This document shows positions 8,601-14,720 of a DNA stretch of 14,720 nucleotides, piece after piece. The notes beneath the pieces were generated by a model. It was given only the letters and a program-made list of their open reading frames with translations, did not search any database and was not told where the DNA came from. Position 1 is the first letter of the stretch. Every line of letters starts with the position of its first letter. Source of the stretch: JAGXQV01 sp964527565 (GTDB taxonomy: Bacteria; Pseudomonadota; Gammaproteobacteria; Burkholderiales; Sulfuricellaceae). Where the stretch lies: the NCBI GenBank assembly GCA_964527565.1, contig CAZGOY010000063.1:1-14720 (forward strand), given 5' to 3'. The translations under genes and the position numbers were made by a program.

Positions 8601-9287
8601 GCGCGCTGCCGCGAACGCGGCGTCGAAGGCGGCTTCCGCCGCCGCAGCATCGCCCGGCGCGGGCAGGGGGGAGAGCGCCAGGAAGGATTGCTTGCCGATG
8701 TGCGGGACCATTTCCGCCAGCCAGCCGTCCGGCGATTGTCCCTCGTCTAGCAGGAAACCCACCCAGCGCCCGCTGGCCGGTTGCACCTCGCGGCGCCAGT
8801 AATCGTCGATGATCTCGCGCAGGAGTTCGTTTTCGTCCGGCAGCAGTTCGACAGCGAATTCCATCCCCGACTCGAACGCGCTTTCGGTCAGCACGCGCTG
8901 GCAAAAGCCGTGGATGGTGAAGATTGCCGCATCGTCGAAACAGCGCAGGGCGTGGGTCAGGCGCTGCACTGCCGTTTCGGTATCGGCGATTTGCGCCGGA
9001 TAGTCGCGGCAAAACGGGTCGTCGCTGGCCTGGCCCTTGAACGCCGCCAGCGTCTCCGCCAGCTTGGCGCGCAGGCGCCCGCTCAGTTCCGCCGTCGCTG
9101 CCTTGGTGTAGGTCACCACCAGGATGTTTTCCACCCGCAGCCCGGATTCCACCACCAGGCGTGCGTACAGCCCGCCGATCGCCCAGGTCTTGCCGGTGCC
9201 GGCGCTGGCTTCGATCAGTGTGGGGCGGTCGAGGGGCGCCCGGAAAACGTCGAACGTCTCGAAGGCGGGGAGAGTGCTTGGAGGCAT
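5682..9287 (-). CDS. recB: RecB, exodeoxyribonuclease V beta subunit (UvrD-family helicase/nuclease)
   Basis: This 1201-residue protein is full length for RecB (about 1180 in E. coli). Superfamily 1 helicase motifs appear in order: Walker A EASAGTGKTW (26-35), VVTYTKAATAEL, IDEFQDTDPVQYG, FFVGDPKQAIYGFRG, IVTIHAAKGLEYP and LLYVALTRAQHR. The C-terminal nuclease keeps GTCLHAIFE and the metal-binding D1093, D1106 and K1108, with the same spacing as E. coli D1067/D1080/K1082. It should be the 3'-5' helicase and sole nuclease of RecBCD, which repairs double-strand breaks and degrades phage DNA. Neither recC (upstream) nor recD (downstream) adjoins it, unlike the usual recCBD arrangement. A terminator lies 20 bp before the start and no Shine-Dalgarno is visible, so expression may rely on a promoter inside the preceding gene or on read-through. 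Confidence 0.96.
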   Translation of the reverse strand: MPPSTLPAFETFDVFRAPLDRPTLIEASAGTGKTWAIGGLYARLVVESGLRVENILVVTYTKAATAELSGRLRAKLAETLAAFKGQASDDPFCRDYPAQIADTETAVQRLTHALRCFDDAAIFTIHGFCQRVLTESAFESGMEFAVELLPDENELLREIIDDYWRREVQPASGRWVGFLLDEGQSPDGWLAEMVPHIGKQSFLALSPLPAPGDAAAAEAAFDAAFAAARSLWQTQRDEIGKLLLEHPGLNRNSYKKASLAAWFAEFDAWFSDAAAAGLQVPDKLVKLTPGAFKVNAGHSAPQHPFFDACAALCAAADEARAVFDSRLKTLKTDLLRYCEAELPKRKAARRQLSYHDLLNRLHDALHAQHGEHLAQALRKRYPAALIDEFQDTDPVQYGLFRRLYRGQALPVFFVGDPKQAIYGFRGADVYTYLQAYGDTQARTTQNTNQRSSRALVTAVNALFDGAVHARPFLVENIAYRPVEATQRPLGTLEIDGIDGIDGDAEAALRFRLLGTRDGKALGKGEAGQLAARDCATEIVRLLDLAAQGKARLCKGNKCDPLSGGNIAVLVPAHRQGRLVQEELARRRVPSVRYGQENVFSAPEATELETLLLAVSEPGRDALVRAALATGLGGMSAAAVFALGEDARAAEQVFDDFRRYHELWRDHGFMRFFRAWLEEQTVAQRLLCLPDGERRLTNLLHLAELLQVESHARQGMSALLGWLARAIRDPRGDDEGALLRLESDAARVRIVTIHAAKGLEYPLVFCPFLWDGKLLPKNRDAVTFHDPDANQRPTLDLGSPEIETHRAHAALETLAEKLRLLYVALTRAQHRCVVTWGHVGEMENSALAWLLHGPGRETGDALAFLRGKFAAADAALVAAELHEYVARTAGCALVEAACDDERQFLAPSAPAPVLAVLPFQRALQAGWRMTSFSALSAGRHSEAPDYDATGSGAPEAAPAADIFAFPRGAQAGTCLHAIFEGWDFARRDTAALQGWVAEQLRAHFIDEKWTAVVAQTVQATLDAPLDDSGMRLRETGATQRLAEMGFVFPLAGLDVARLRDLLAGPLPGVAPEYAAAARHLDFRRVEGYMMGFIDLVFEAHGRYYLADYKSNWLGATAACYAPPLLVQAMAANHYYLQYLIYCVALHRHLRTRLADYDYQRHFGGVYYLFLRGIGGDGGNGIYHNRPDIRLIEALDRLMGCLG

Positions 9288-9307
9288 GATTTATGAGGGC
9301 GCCGAGC

Positions 9308-9334
9308 AAAAAAACGGGGGCAAGCAGCCCCCGT
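9308..9334 (-). terminator. Rho-independent terminator after ppiC-type gene, just before recB
   Basis: Read on the minus strand this is an 8-bp perfect stem ACGGGGGC / GCCCCCGT with a 5-nt loop, followed directly by a T run. It lies about 30 bp after the parvulin stop and 20 bp before the recB ATG. The T run is only on the minus-strand side, so it acts on the parvulin transcript. Confidence 0.93.
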
Positions 9335-9364
9335 CAGGTCATTTTTGGAAAATCGCTGCCAAGC

Positions 9365-10159
9365 CTATTCGACTTTGGCCTTGGCTTTCAAGTCGCCGAT
9401 CATCTTTTCGATCTGCTGTTGCTGCAAGCGCTGTTGCAGGTTCATTTTCACCTGCTCGAAGTCCGGCGCTTTCATGTCGCGGATGTCGTCGAGCTGGATG
9501 ACGTGCCAGCCGAACTGGGTTTGTACCGGCTCGGTGGTGAACTTGCCTTTTTGCAGTTTGGTCAGCGCATCGCTGAACGGCTTGACGAAGCCGCCGGGGG
9601 CATTCCAGCCTAGGTCGCCGCCATTACCCTTGGAACCGGGGTCCTTGGATTTTTCGGCGAGCTTGTCGAATTTTTCGCCCTTTTTCAGCTTGGCGACGAT
9701 GTCCTTGGCTTCTTCCTGTTTTTCCACCAGGATGTGGCGCGCCTTGTATTCCTTGTCGCCGAGTTGCACCTTGACCTTGTCGTATTCAGCCTTCAGCGCA
9801 TCGTTGGTGACAGGGTGTGCCTTCAGGTGATCCTGGATATAGGCGCGCACCAGCACTTGCTGGCGGGCGAGATCCATTTGCAGGGCGACATCGCCGTTCT
9901 TGTCCAGCCCCTTCTTGGCGGCATCCTGGCTGATGATTTCCTGGGCGATCAGGTTTTCGCGCAGGTTCTTTTGCAATTCCGGCGTATCCGGTTGCCCCTG
10001 GGCGGTGCTTTGCTTGAGCAGGTAGTCAAAACGTGCCTGGGGAATGACCACGCCGTTGACGGTGGCGAACTTGCCGTTGGCGGCGGTGGCATCCTGGGCG
10101 TAGCTCGCGCTGACCGCAAGCACGCCGACGAGGGCGAGCAGAATCGGGGGCAACTTCAT
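9365..10159 (-). CDS. Periplasmic peptidyl-prolyl cis-trans isomerase, parvulin type (PpiC/SurA-like)
   Basis: This 264-residue protein has a signal peptide: MK, a hydrophobic stretch to about residue 19, then cleavage around SYA/QD (21/22). An N-terminal helical SurA-N-like region (about 30-130) is followed by one rotamase domain (about 138-228) with RHILV (141-145), GGDLGW (180-185) and QFGWHVIQL (215-223), the standard parvulin signatures. It should isomerise prolyl bonds and help fold exported proteins in the periplasm. The C-terminus is Gln/Lys-rich and helical. AAGGA lies 8-9 nt before ATG 10159. A TACAAT (10213-10208) in the 65-bp gap to the YciI-like gene could be a promoter -10, so it may be transcribed with and also separately from yciB-yciI. 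A strong terminator ends the unit. Relatives are often annotated as PrsA-like or peptidylprolyl isomerase. Confidence 0.94.
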   Translation of the reverse strand: MKLPPILLALVGVLAVSASYAQDATAANGKFATVNGVVIPQARFDYLLKQSTAQGQPDTPELQKNLRENLIAQEIISQDAAKKGLDKNGDVALQMDLARQQVLVRAYIQDHLKAHPVTNDALKAEYDKVKVQLGDKEYKARHILVEKQEEAKDIVAKLKKGEKFDKLAEKSKDPGSKGNGGDLGWNAPGGFVKPFSDALTKLQKGKFTTEPVQTQFGWHVIQLDDIRDMKAPDFEQVKMNLQQRLQQQQIEKMIGDLKAKAKVE

Positions 10160-10224
10160 GTATGGGTATCCTTTTCGAGAGTTGATGAAATCATTTTCAG
10201 CGCCGGAATTGTACGCTTTTCGGC

Positions 10225-10527
10225 CTAGGCGGGTAGCACTTTCCTGAAGGGCTTGACCGTGATTTGCCGGTAAACCCCGGCGGCAACGTAGGGGTCGTGT
10301 TCCGCCCAGGCGCGCGCCTCGTCCTGCGAGGGAAATTCGGCCACTATCACGCTGCCGGAAAATCCCGCCGGGCCGGGGTCGGGGCTGTCGATGGCGGGCA
10401 GCGGCCCGGCCAGGACCAACCGGCCTTCACGCTGCAATTCGTGCAGGCGCTCCAGATGGGCGGGGCGGGCGGCCAGGCGTTTTTCCAGGGAAGCGGGGGT
10501 GTCTTCAGCGTAGATCAGGTATAGCAT
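10225..10527 (-). CDS. YciI family protein
   Basis: This is a 100-residue cytoplasmic protein of the YciI family, a small ferredoxin-like alpha+beta barrel that normally dimerises. It has the family's start (MLYLIYAED), the conserved histidine H24 in RPAHLERL and the conserved aspartate D78 in HDPYVAAGVY. The His/Asp pair suggests an enzyme or ligand-binding site, but no reaction is established for this branch. Its ATG shares one base with the TGA of yciB (TGATG at 10529-10525), so the two are translationally coupled. E. coli also keeps yciI near yciB, which supports both calls. Confidence 0.9.
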   Translation of the reverse strand: MLYLIYAEDTPASLEKRLAARPAHLERLHELQREGRLVLAGPLPAIDSPDPGPAGFSGSVIVAEFPSQDEARAWAEHDPYVAAGVYRQITVKPFRKVLPA

Positions 10528-11093
10528 CAGGGCTTACCGGCGTCCGGGTCGTTGGCGGCTTCAGGCTTCTCATCAATGTATTTGGCGAGCATCACGCCCT
10601 GCATCAGGATGAACACCACCATCATGCCGAGGATGCCGAACAGTTTGAAATTGACCCAGGTATCCTCGGAAAAATTGTAGGCGACATACAGATTGACCAC
10701 GCCCATGGCGAGGAAAAACAACGCCCAGCTCAAATTGAGTTTTTTCCACACGATTTCCGGCAGGGTGATCTGTTTTTGCATCATCAGCTTGATCGGGTTT
10801 TTGCCGAACAGCAGGTCGCCGCCCAGTAAAATCGCGGCGAACAGACCGTAGAGAATAGTCGGTTTCCACTTGATGAAAGTCGGGTCGCGAAACAGCAGGG
10901 TCGCGCCGCCGAACACCACGATCAGCCCCAGGCTCACCCACAGCATGTTATCGACCTTGCGGTGGCGGTGCCACACCCAGCCGATTTGCGCGAAGGTGGC
11001 GCCGATGGCGACGGCGGTCGCCGTGAAGATGCCGAAAAACTTGTAGGCGATGAAAAACAGGATGATGGGGAACAGGTCGAAGAGGAACTTCAT
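10527..11093 (-). CDS. yciB: YciB, inner membrane septation protein A family
   Basis: This 188-residue membrane protein is the expected size for YciB/IspZ. Hydrophobic segments lie at about 4-20, 22-40, 50-67, 77-94, 121-139 and 149-170. Family motifs include FRDPTFIKWKPT (68-79), LFGKNP (95-100) and WKKLNLSWALFF (116-127). YciB acts at the cell envelope and has been linked to septation and to envelope or lipid maintenance; its molecular activity is unsettled. The short polar tail has many Asp, Glu and Lys residues. No clear Shine-Dalgarno precedes ATG 11093. It heads the yciB-yciI-parvulin unit and is transcribed away from rnm. Confidence 0.95.
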   Translation of the reverse strand: MKFLFDLFPIILFFIAYKFFGIFTATAVAIGATFAQIGWVWHRHRKVDNMLWVSLGLIVVFGGATLLFRDPTFIKWKPTILYGLFAAILLGGDLLFGKNPIKLMMQKQITLPEIVWKKLNLSWALFFLAMGVVNLYVAYNFSEDTWVNFKLFGILGMMVVFILMQGVMLAKYIDEKPEAANDPDAGKP

Positions 11094-11166
11094 TAGTGGT
11101 CGCGTTTCAACAAAGGCGTTATTTTGCTATGATTCGTCCTCATTTCACAAGCGTTGCCACTTCTTG
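11094..11166. promoter_or_regulatory. Divergent promoter region between yciB (-) and rnm (+)
   Basis: These 73 bp must drive both flanking units. On the + strand TGCTATGAT (11125-11133) is an extended -10 (TGnTATGAT), with a weak -35 TTTCAA 17 bp upstream; transcription would start near 11140, leaving a leader of about 27 nt. On the minus strand TTGTGA (11150-11145) and CAAAAT (11126-11121) form a weaker promoter 18 bp apart. The two overlap, so the polymerases may compete. Hexamers were matched by eye. Confidence 0.5.
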
Positions 11167-12018
11167 ATGTCCATTGTTGACTTGCATAGTCACTCCACCA
11201 CCTCGGACGGCCTGCTCACCCCCACCGAACTTGTCCGTCTCGCCGCCGCCCACGGCATACGCATGCTGGCATTGACCGACCACGACGATGTCGACGGCCT
11301 GGAAGAAGCGCGGTGTGCTGCGCGGGAAGAGGGGGTGTGCCTCATCAACGGCACGGAAATTTCCACGGATTGGCGCGGTCGCGGCATCCACGTCGTCGGC
11401 CTGCATTTCGATGCGTCCTGCCCGCTGCTGTTGCAAGGCCTGGAAGCGATCCGCCTCGGGCGTGTCGAACGTGCGCGCCGCATGGCCGACGACCTGGAAA
11501 AAGTCGGCATCACCGGCAGCCTGGAAGGCGCCTACCGTCATGCCGGCAACGAGCGCATCATCGGGCGCGCGCATTTCGCGCGTTTTCTGGTGGAACAGGG
11601 GCATGCCAAGGATGTGAAGTCGGTATTCCGCAATTTTCTGGTCAAGGGCAAGCCGGGCTACGTGTCGCACCAGTGGGCCGACATGGCGGAGGCCATCGGC
11701 TGGATCAAGGCCTGCGGCGGGGTCGCCGTGCTGGCGCATCCGGGGCGCTATGACTTGGGACGCACCAACCTGCATGCCCTGTTCACCGATTTTACCGAAG
11801 CGGGCGGCGGTGCCGTCGAAGTGGTTTCCGGCAGCCACACCCGCGAACAATACGAGGAATTCGCCGGCCACGCGCGCGAATTCGGCCTGCTGGCCTCGTG
11901 CGGTTCGGATTTTCACGGTCCCGGCGAAAATTATCTCGACCTGGGAAAATTGCCCGAATTGCCGCCGGGCTGCCGCCCGGTATGGCAGGATTGGGAAGAA
12001 GCGCGGGTGTTGAACTGA
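11167..12018 (+). CDS. rnm: PHP-domain phosphoesterase, RNase AM / 3',5'-nucleotide phosphatase (YciV/TrpH family)
   Basis: This 283-residue protein has the PHP metal-binding signatures: H7, H9 and D14 in LHSHSTTSDG, H39 in TDHDDVDG, E64 in NGTEIS, H75 and H80, H191 in LAHPGRY, and D248 and H250 in GSDFHGP. The family binds three metal ions. E. coli YciV (RNase AM) is a 5'-3' exoribonuclease that trims the 5' ends of rRNAs and also hydrolyses 3',5'-bisphosphonucleotides. I chose ATG 11167 because the family begins only a few residues before LHSHS; the frame stays open upstream to an ATG at 11050, but that would extend into yciB and past the likely transcription start. The ribosome site is weak. 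One base separates its stop from yciO, the same pairing as yciV-yciO in E. coli. Confidence 0.93.
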   Translation: MSIVDLHSHSTTSDGLLTPTELVRLAAAHGIRMLALTDHDDVDGLEEARCAAREEGVCLINGTEISTDWRGRGIHVVGLHFDASCPLLLQGLEAIRLGRVERARRMADDLEKVGITGSLEGAYRHAGNERIIGRAHFARFLVEQGHAKDVKSVFRNFLVKGKPGYVSHQWADMAEAIGWIKACGGVAVLAHPGRYDLGRTNLHALFTDFTEAGGGAVEVVSGSHTREQYEEFAGHAREFGLLASCGSDFHGPGENYLDLGKLPELPPGCRPVWQDWEEARVLN

Positions 12019-12019
12019 T

Positions 12020-12646
12020 ATGGCCCAATTTTTTGTCATCCACCCGGAAAACCCGCAGCCGCGCCTGATTCGCCAGGTCGCCGAAATCCTGCGCGGCGGC
12101 GGGGTCATCGTCTATCCCACCGACGCCAGTTACGCGCTCGGCTGCCTGCCCGGCCACAAGGCGGCGGAAGAACGCATCCGCGCCATCCGCCGTCTCGACG
12201 ACCGGCATTTCCTCACCCTGGTATGCCGCGACCTGGCGGAAATCGCCCGTTACGCCAAGGTCGACAACAGCCAGTTCCGCCTGCTCAAGGCAGCCACGCC
12301 GGGGTGTTACACCTTCATCCTGGAAGCCACCCGCGAGGTGCCCAAGCGCCTGCAACATCCCAAGCGCCGTTCCATCGGCCTGCGCGTGCCCGACCATCCG
12401 GTGACGCAGGCCCTGCTCGAAGAGCTGGGCGAACCGCTGCTGAGCAGCACCATGCAGTTGCCGGGGGACGAGTCGCCGCTCTCCGATCCCTACGAGATCC
12501 GCGACCTGCTCGAACACCAGGTCGACTTGGTGGTGGATGGCGGCTATTGCGACCTGGCATTTTCCACCGTGATCGACCTGACCGGCGATGCGCCGCTGCT
12601 GGTGCGGCAGGGCAAGGGCGATGCGCGGGTTTTCGGGCTGGAATGA
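12020..12646 (+). CDS. yciO: YciO, Sua5/YrdC-family protein (threonylcarbamoyl-AMP synthase-like)
   Basis: This 208-residue protein is a single Sua5/YrdC/YciO domain. It shows the N-terminal VIVYPTDASYALGC (29-42), a mid-domain TPGCYTFILEAT segment and RRSIGLRVPDHP, which form the basic nucleotide-binding cleft. True TsaC/Sua5 makes threonylcarbamoyl-AMP for the t6A tRNA modification. YciO paralogs bind RNA or nucleotides, and their role is less certain. Linkage to rnm fits the YciO branch, so the essential TsaC is probably elsewhere. It lacks the extra C-terminal Sua5 domain. It starts 1 bp after the rnm stop and ends 4 bp before the protease gene, so all are one operon. Confidence 0.92.
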   Translation: MAQFFVIHPENPQPRLIRQVAEILRGGGVIVYPTDASYALGCLPGHKAAEERIRAIRRLDDRHFLTLVCRDLAEIARYAKVDNSQFRLLKAATPGCYTFILEATREVPKRLQHPKRRSIGLRVPDHPVTQALLEELGEPLLSSTMQLPGDESPLSDPYEIRDLLEHQVDLVVDGGYCDLAFSTVIDLTGDAPLLVRQGKGDARVFGLE

Positions 12647-12650
12647 CGCG

Positions 12651-13295
12651 ATGGAACTGACCCTGATCCAGAAGATTGCCGTCTATGCCCTGCCAGTGAT
12701 ATTCGCCATCACCCTGCACGAGGCGGCGCACGGCTTCGCGGCGCGTCATTTCGGCGACGGCACCGCCTACATGCTGGGGCGCATCAGCCTGAACCCGCTG
12801 CGCCACATCGACCCGCTCGGCACGATAGTGGTGCCGCTGCTGACCCTGTTCCTGGGCGGCATCCTGTTCGGCTGGGCCAAGCCGGTGCCGGTCAATTTCA
12901 ACAACCTGCGCAACCCGCGCCGCGACATGCTGTGGGTGGCGGCGGCGGGGCCCGCCGCCAACCTGGCGATGGCGCTGGGCTGGGCGCTGGTGATGAAGCT
13001 GGCCACCCTGATGCCGGACAGCGCCTTTGCCTTGCCGATGGCGCTGATGGGCAAGGCCGGCGTGACCATCAACGTCATCCTGCTGGTGCTCAATCTGCTG
13101 CCGCTGCCGCCGCTGGACGGCGGGCGCATCGTCACCAGCCTGTTGCCGCCGCCCCTGGCCTGGCGTTTCGCCGGACTGGAGCGCTATGGCTTCATCATTC
13201 TCATCGCGCTGCTGTTTTTCGGCGTGCTGAATACCATTCTATGGCCGCTGGTACGCGCGGTGGCCAGTACGATTTTCTTGTTGTTCGGGATATAA
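12651..13295 (+). CDS. M50 site-2 protease family zinc metalloprotease
   Basis: This 214-residue integral membrane protein is a compact site-2 protease homologue without PDZ or CBS domains. Zinc-binding HEAAH is at 23-27 within the first hydrophobic segment, and the second motif NLLPLPPLDGGRI (148-160) supplies D156. About five hydrophobic segments are visible (8-28, 56-74, 92-121, 137-153, 179-203). Family members cut transmembrane segments of substrates such as anti-sigma factors; the substrate here is unknown. ATG 12651 puts HExxH at the usual distance from the N-terminus; extending to the frame-open ATG 12588 would overlap yciO. It sits 4 bp after yciO and 7 bp before trpS, an arrangement I associate with betaproteobacterial trpS loci. 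Confidence 0.93.
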   Translation: MELTLIQKIAVYALPVIFAITLHEAAHGFAARHFGDGTAYMLGRISLNPLRHIDPLGTIVVPLLTLFLGGILFGWAKPVPVNFNNLRNPRRDMLWVAAAGPAANLAMALGWALVMKLATLMPDSAFALPMALMGKAGVTINVILLVLNLLPLPPLDGGRIVTSLLPPPLAWRFAGLERYGFIILIALLFFGVLNTILWPLVRAVASTIFLLFGI

Positions 13296-13302
13296 CTTCA
13301 AA

Positions 13303-14505
13303 ATGTTTGCGGAAAAAGTCCTTTCGGGCATGCGCCCCACCGGCAGCCTTCACCTCGGTCATTACCACGGCGTGTTGAAAAACTGGGTGGAGTTGCAAAA
13401 CGAATACGAATGCCTGTTTTTCGTGGCCGACTGGCATGCGCTCACCACGCACTACGACAGCCCGCAGGTCATCGAACAGAACGTCTGGGACATGGTCATC
13501 GACTGGCTGGCGGCGGGCGTCGACCCGGCGCAGGCCACGCTGTTCATCCAGTCGCGCGTGCCGGAGCATGCCGAACTGCACCTGCTGCTGTCGATGATGA
13601 CGCCGCTGGGCTGGCTGGAGCGGGTGCCGACCTACAAGGACCAGCAGGAAAAACTGACCGAAAAGGATTTGAGCACCTACGGCTTTCTCGGCTACCCGCT
13701 GTTGCAGGCCGCCGACATTCTCATCTATCGCGCCAACCAGGTGCCGGTGGGCGAGGACCAGGTGCCGCACATCGAGTTTACCCGCGAACTGGCGCGCCGT
13801 TTCAACCATCTCTACGGGCGCGAGCCGGGCTTCGAGGAAAAGGCGCTGGCCGCAGTGAAAAAAATGGGCGGCAAGAAGGCCAAGCTCTATGATGAACTGC
13901 GCACCCGCTACCGCCAGGAAGGCGATGACGAGGCGCTGGAATCCGCCAAGGCGCTCCTTAACGATACCCAGAATCTCAGCATGGGCGACCGCGAGCGCCT
14001 GTTCGGCTATCTCGAAGGCGGCGGCAAGATGATCCTCGCCGAGCCGCAGGCCCTGTTGACGGCAGCTTCGCGCATGCCCGGACTGGACGGACAGAAGATG
14101 TCCAAGTCCTATCACAACACCCTGACCCTGCGCGAGGACGAGGACAGCCTGACCAAGAAAATCCGCACCATGCCCACCGATCCGGCGCGGGGGCGCCGCA
14201 CCGATCCCGGCACCCCGGAAAAATGCCCGGTGTGGCAGTTCCACACGGTGTATTCCAACGATGCCACACGCCAATGGGTGCAGGAAGGCTGCACCAGTGC
14301 CGCCATCGGCTGCCTGGAATGCAAGCAGCCGGTGATCGGCGCCGTGCTGGAAGAGCAAAAACCCATGCACGAACGCGCGCAGATGTATCTCGACGACCCC
14401 ACCCTGGTGCGCAACATCATCGCCGACGGCTGCGAAAAGGCCCGCGAACTGGCGAACGAAACCATGCGCGACGTGCGTGAGGCGATGGGGTTGAATTACA
14501 GTTGA
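13303..14505 (+). CDS. trpS: Tryptophan--tRNA ligase
   Basis: This 400-residue class I aminoacyl-tRNA synthetase charges tRNA-Trp. It has the HIGH-type motif HLGH (17-20, in GSLHLGHYHG) and KMSKS (265-269). YLGYPLLQAAD-like specificity residues are seen as GFLGYPLLQAADILIY, followed by VGEDQVPHIEFTRELARRFN. It is longer than the roughly 330 residues of E. coli TrpS because of inserted segments before KMSKS (about 180-245), including KKMGGKKAKLYDELRTRYR. The C-terminal region has a Cys-containing tract, EGCTSAAIGCLECKQ. ATG 13303 begins MFAEKVLSGMRPTG, as expected for the family. It follows the protease gene by 7 bp. No T-run terminator follows it on the + strand. Confidence 0.97.
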   Translation: MFAEKVLSGMRPTGSLHLGHYHGVLKNWVELQNEYECLFFVADWHALTTHYDSPQVIEQNVWDMVIDWLAAGVDPAQATLFIQSRVPEHAELHLLLSMMTPLGWLERVPTYKDQQEKLTEKDLSTYGFLGYPLLQAADILIYRANQVPVGEDQVPHIEFTRELARRFNHLYGREPGFEEKALAAVKKMGGKKAKLYDELRTRYRQEGDDEALESAKALLNDTQNLSMGDRERLFGYLEGGGKMILAEPQALLTAASRMPGLDGQKMSKSYHNTLTLREDEDSLTKKIRTMPTDPARGRRTDPGTPEKCPVWQFHTVYSNDATRQWVQEGCTSAAIGCLECKQPVIGAVLEEQKPMHERAQMYLDDPTLVRNIIADGCEKARELANETMRDVREAMGLNYS

Positions 14506-14530
14506 ACCCAGATAATCCAATTAGCGAAAA

Positions 14531-14552
14531 ATCCAGAAATTCCCCCCTTTGC
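14531..14552. repeat. C5T3/A3G5 palindrome downstream of trpS
   Basis: CCCCCTTT (14533-14540) pairs with AAAGGGGG (14544-14551) around a 3-nt loop, an 8-bp perfect stem. No T run follows on either strand, so it is not a standard rho-independent terminator. It may still act as an mRNA 3'-end hairpin for trpS or be a dispersed intergenic palindrome. Confidence 0.6.
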
Positions 14553-14599
14553 AAAAGGGGGAGGCCCGCTGAATCCGCGTGCTGCATGGTCAGCCCACG

Positions 14600-14675
14600 T
14601 AGGGCGCAATCCCCGAAGGGCATTGCGCCGAATGTTCGCGGTTCCGGTGCAATGCGCTACGCGGATTGCACCCTA
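14600..14675. repeat. REP/BIME-like pair of inverted hairpins
   Basis: This 76-bp unit has outer inverted ends TAGGGCGCAATCC (14600-14612) and GGATTGCACCCTA (14663-14675), matching at 12 of 13 positions. Inside are two hairpins: GGCGCAAT/ATTGCGCC (14603-14610, 14622-14629) and GGTGCAAT/ATTGCACC (14646-14653, 14665-14672), each with a smaller GC-rich inner stem. Two such palindromes head to head resemble a bacterial interspersed mosaic element. It lies in the trpS 3' intergenic region, the usual place. Copies elsewhere in the genome cannot be seen here. Confidence 0.7.
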
Positions 14676-14700
14676 GTGTGCCCGGCATGGGCATGTACTC

Positions 14701-14720
14701 GTTACCTGAAAGGAGGTAAC
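14701..14720 (+). promoter_or_regulatory. Strong Shine-Dalgarno-like site inside a small inverted repeat at the right edge
   Basis: The last bases contain AAGGAGG (14710-14716), a near-perfect Shine-Dalgarno sequence, so a + strand gene probably starts within a few bases outside the window. GTTACCT (14701-14707) pairs with AGGTAAC (14714-14720) around six bases, and would place part of the ribosome site in a hairpin. Whether a start codon follows cannot be seen. Confidence 0.5.

Noticed and set aside
11140..12108. A 322-codon open frame on the minus strand, opposite the PHP gene
   Set aside because: The + frame has the complete PHP metal-binding set; the minus frame is codon-bias shadow.
13201..14520. 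A 439-codon open frame on the minus strand, opposite trpS
   Set aside because: trpS on the + strand has HLGH and KMSKS; the opposite frame has no recognisable domain.
14531..14552. Rho-independent terminator for trpS
   Set aside because: The stem is good but no T run follows on the + strand, so it is listed as a palindrome only.

Overview
The window looks like a chromosomal segment of a GC-rich betaproteobacterium, possibly Nitrosomonadales or Rhodocyclales. The right half is a conserved housekeeping neighbourhood (yciB-yciI-ppiC facing away from rnm-yciO-M50 protease-trpS) of a kind I associate with that class. This placement is inference from gene content and protein character; no database search was possible.

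Layout. Positions 1-3748 (-) hold one very long open frame, cut by the left edge after 1249 codons. It encodes a multidomain STAND/NLR-type protein: a KGGVGR-variant ParA/MinD-like ATPase, an Mrr-like PD-(D/E)XK nuclease, a NACHT NTPase, a pentapeptide-repeat solenoid and near-identical WD40 repeats. A winged-helix protein (3745-4347, -) overlaps its start by ATGA. Upstream of that are a stand-alone nitrilase-superfamily protein with an unusual N-terminal extension (4413-5669, -) and a complete recB (5682-9287, -). Then come a strong rho-independent terminator (9308-9334), a periplasmic parvulin (9365-10159, -), a YciI-like protein and the YciB membrane protein (10225-11093, -). A short divergent control region (11094-11166) separates these from four tightly packed + strand genes: PHP-domain RNase AM/nucleotidase, YciO, M50 site-2 protease and tryptophanyl-tRNA synthetase (11167-14505). 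The last 215 bases carry no gene but several palindromes, including a REP/BIME-like pair of hairpins, and end in a strong Shine-Dalgarno-like sequence for a gene just outside the window.

The most interesting part is the left third. The NLR-like protein combines effector-like (nuclease), switch (NACHT) and sensor-like (pentapeptide plus WD40) modules as bacterial anti-phage STAND proteins do, but with an extra ParA-like ATPase at the N-terminus. The visible WD40 repeats are nearly identical in DNA, and their differences cluster at the few positions expected to line the binding face. That resembles the repeat-shuffling recognition domains of fungal NLRs. Together with the coupled winged-helix gene and the nitrilase gene directly after recB, this is a candidate, possibly undescribed, immune or self-recognition locus. 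Its defence role is inference; the domain calls rest on visible motifs.
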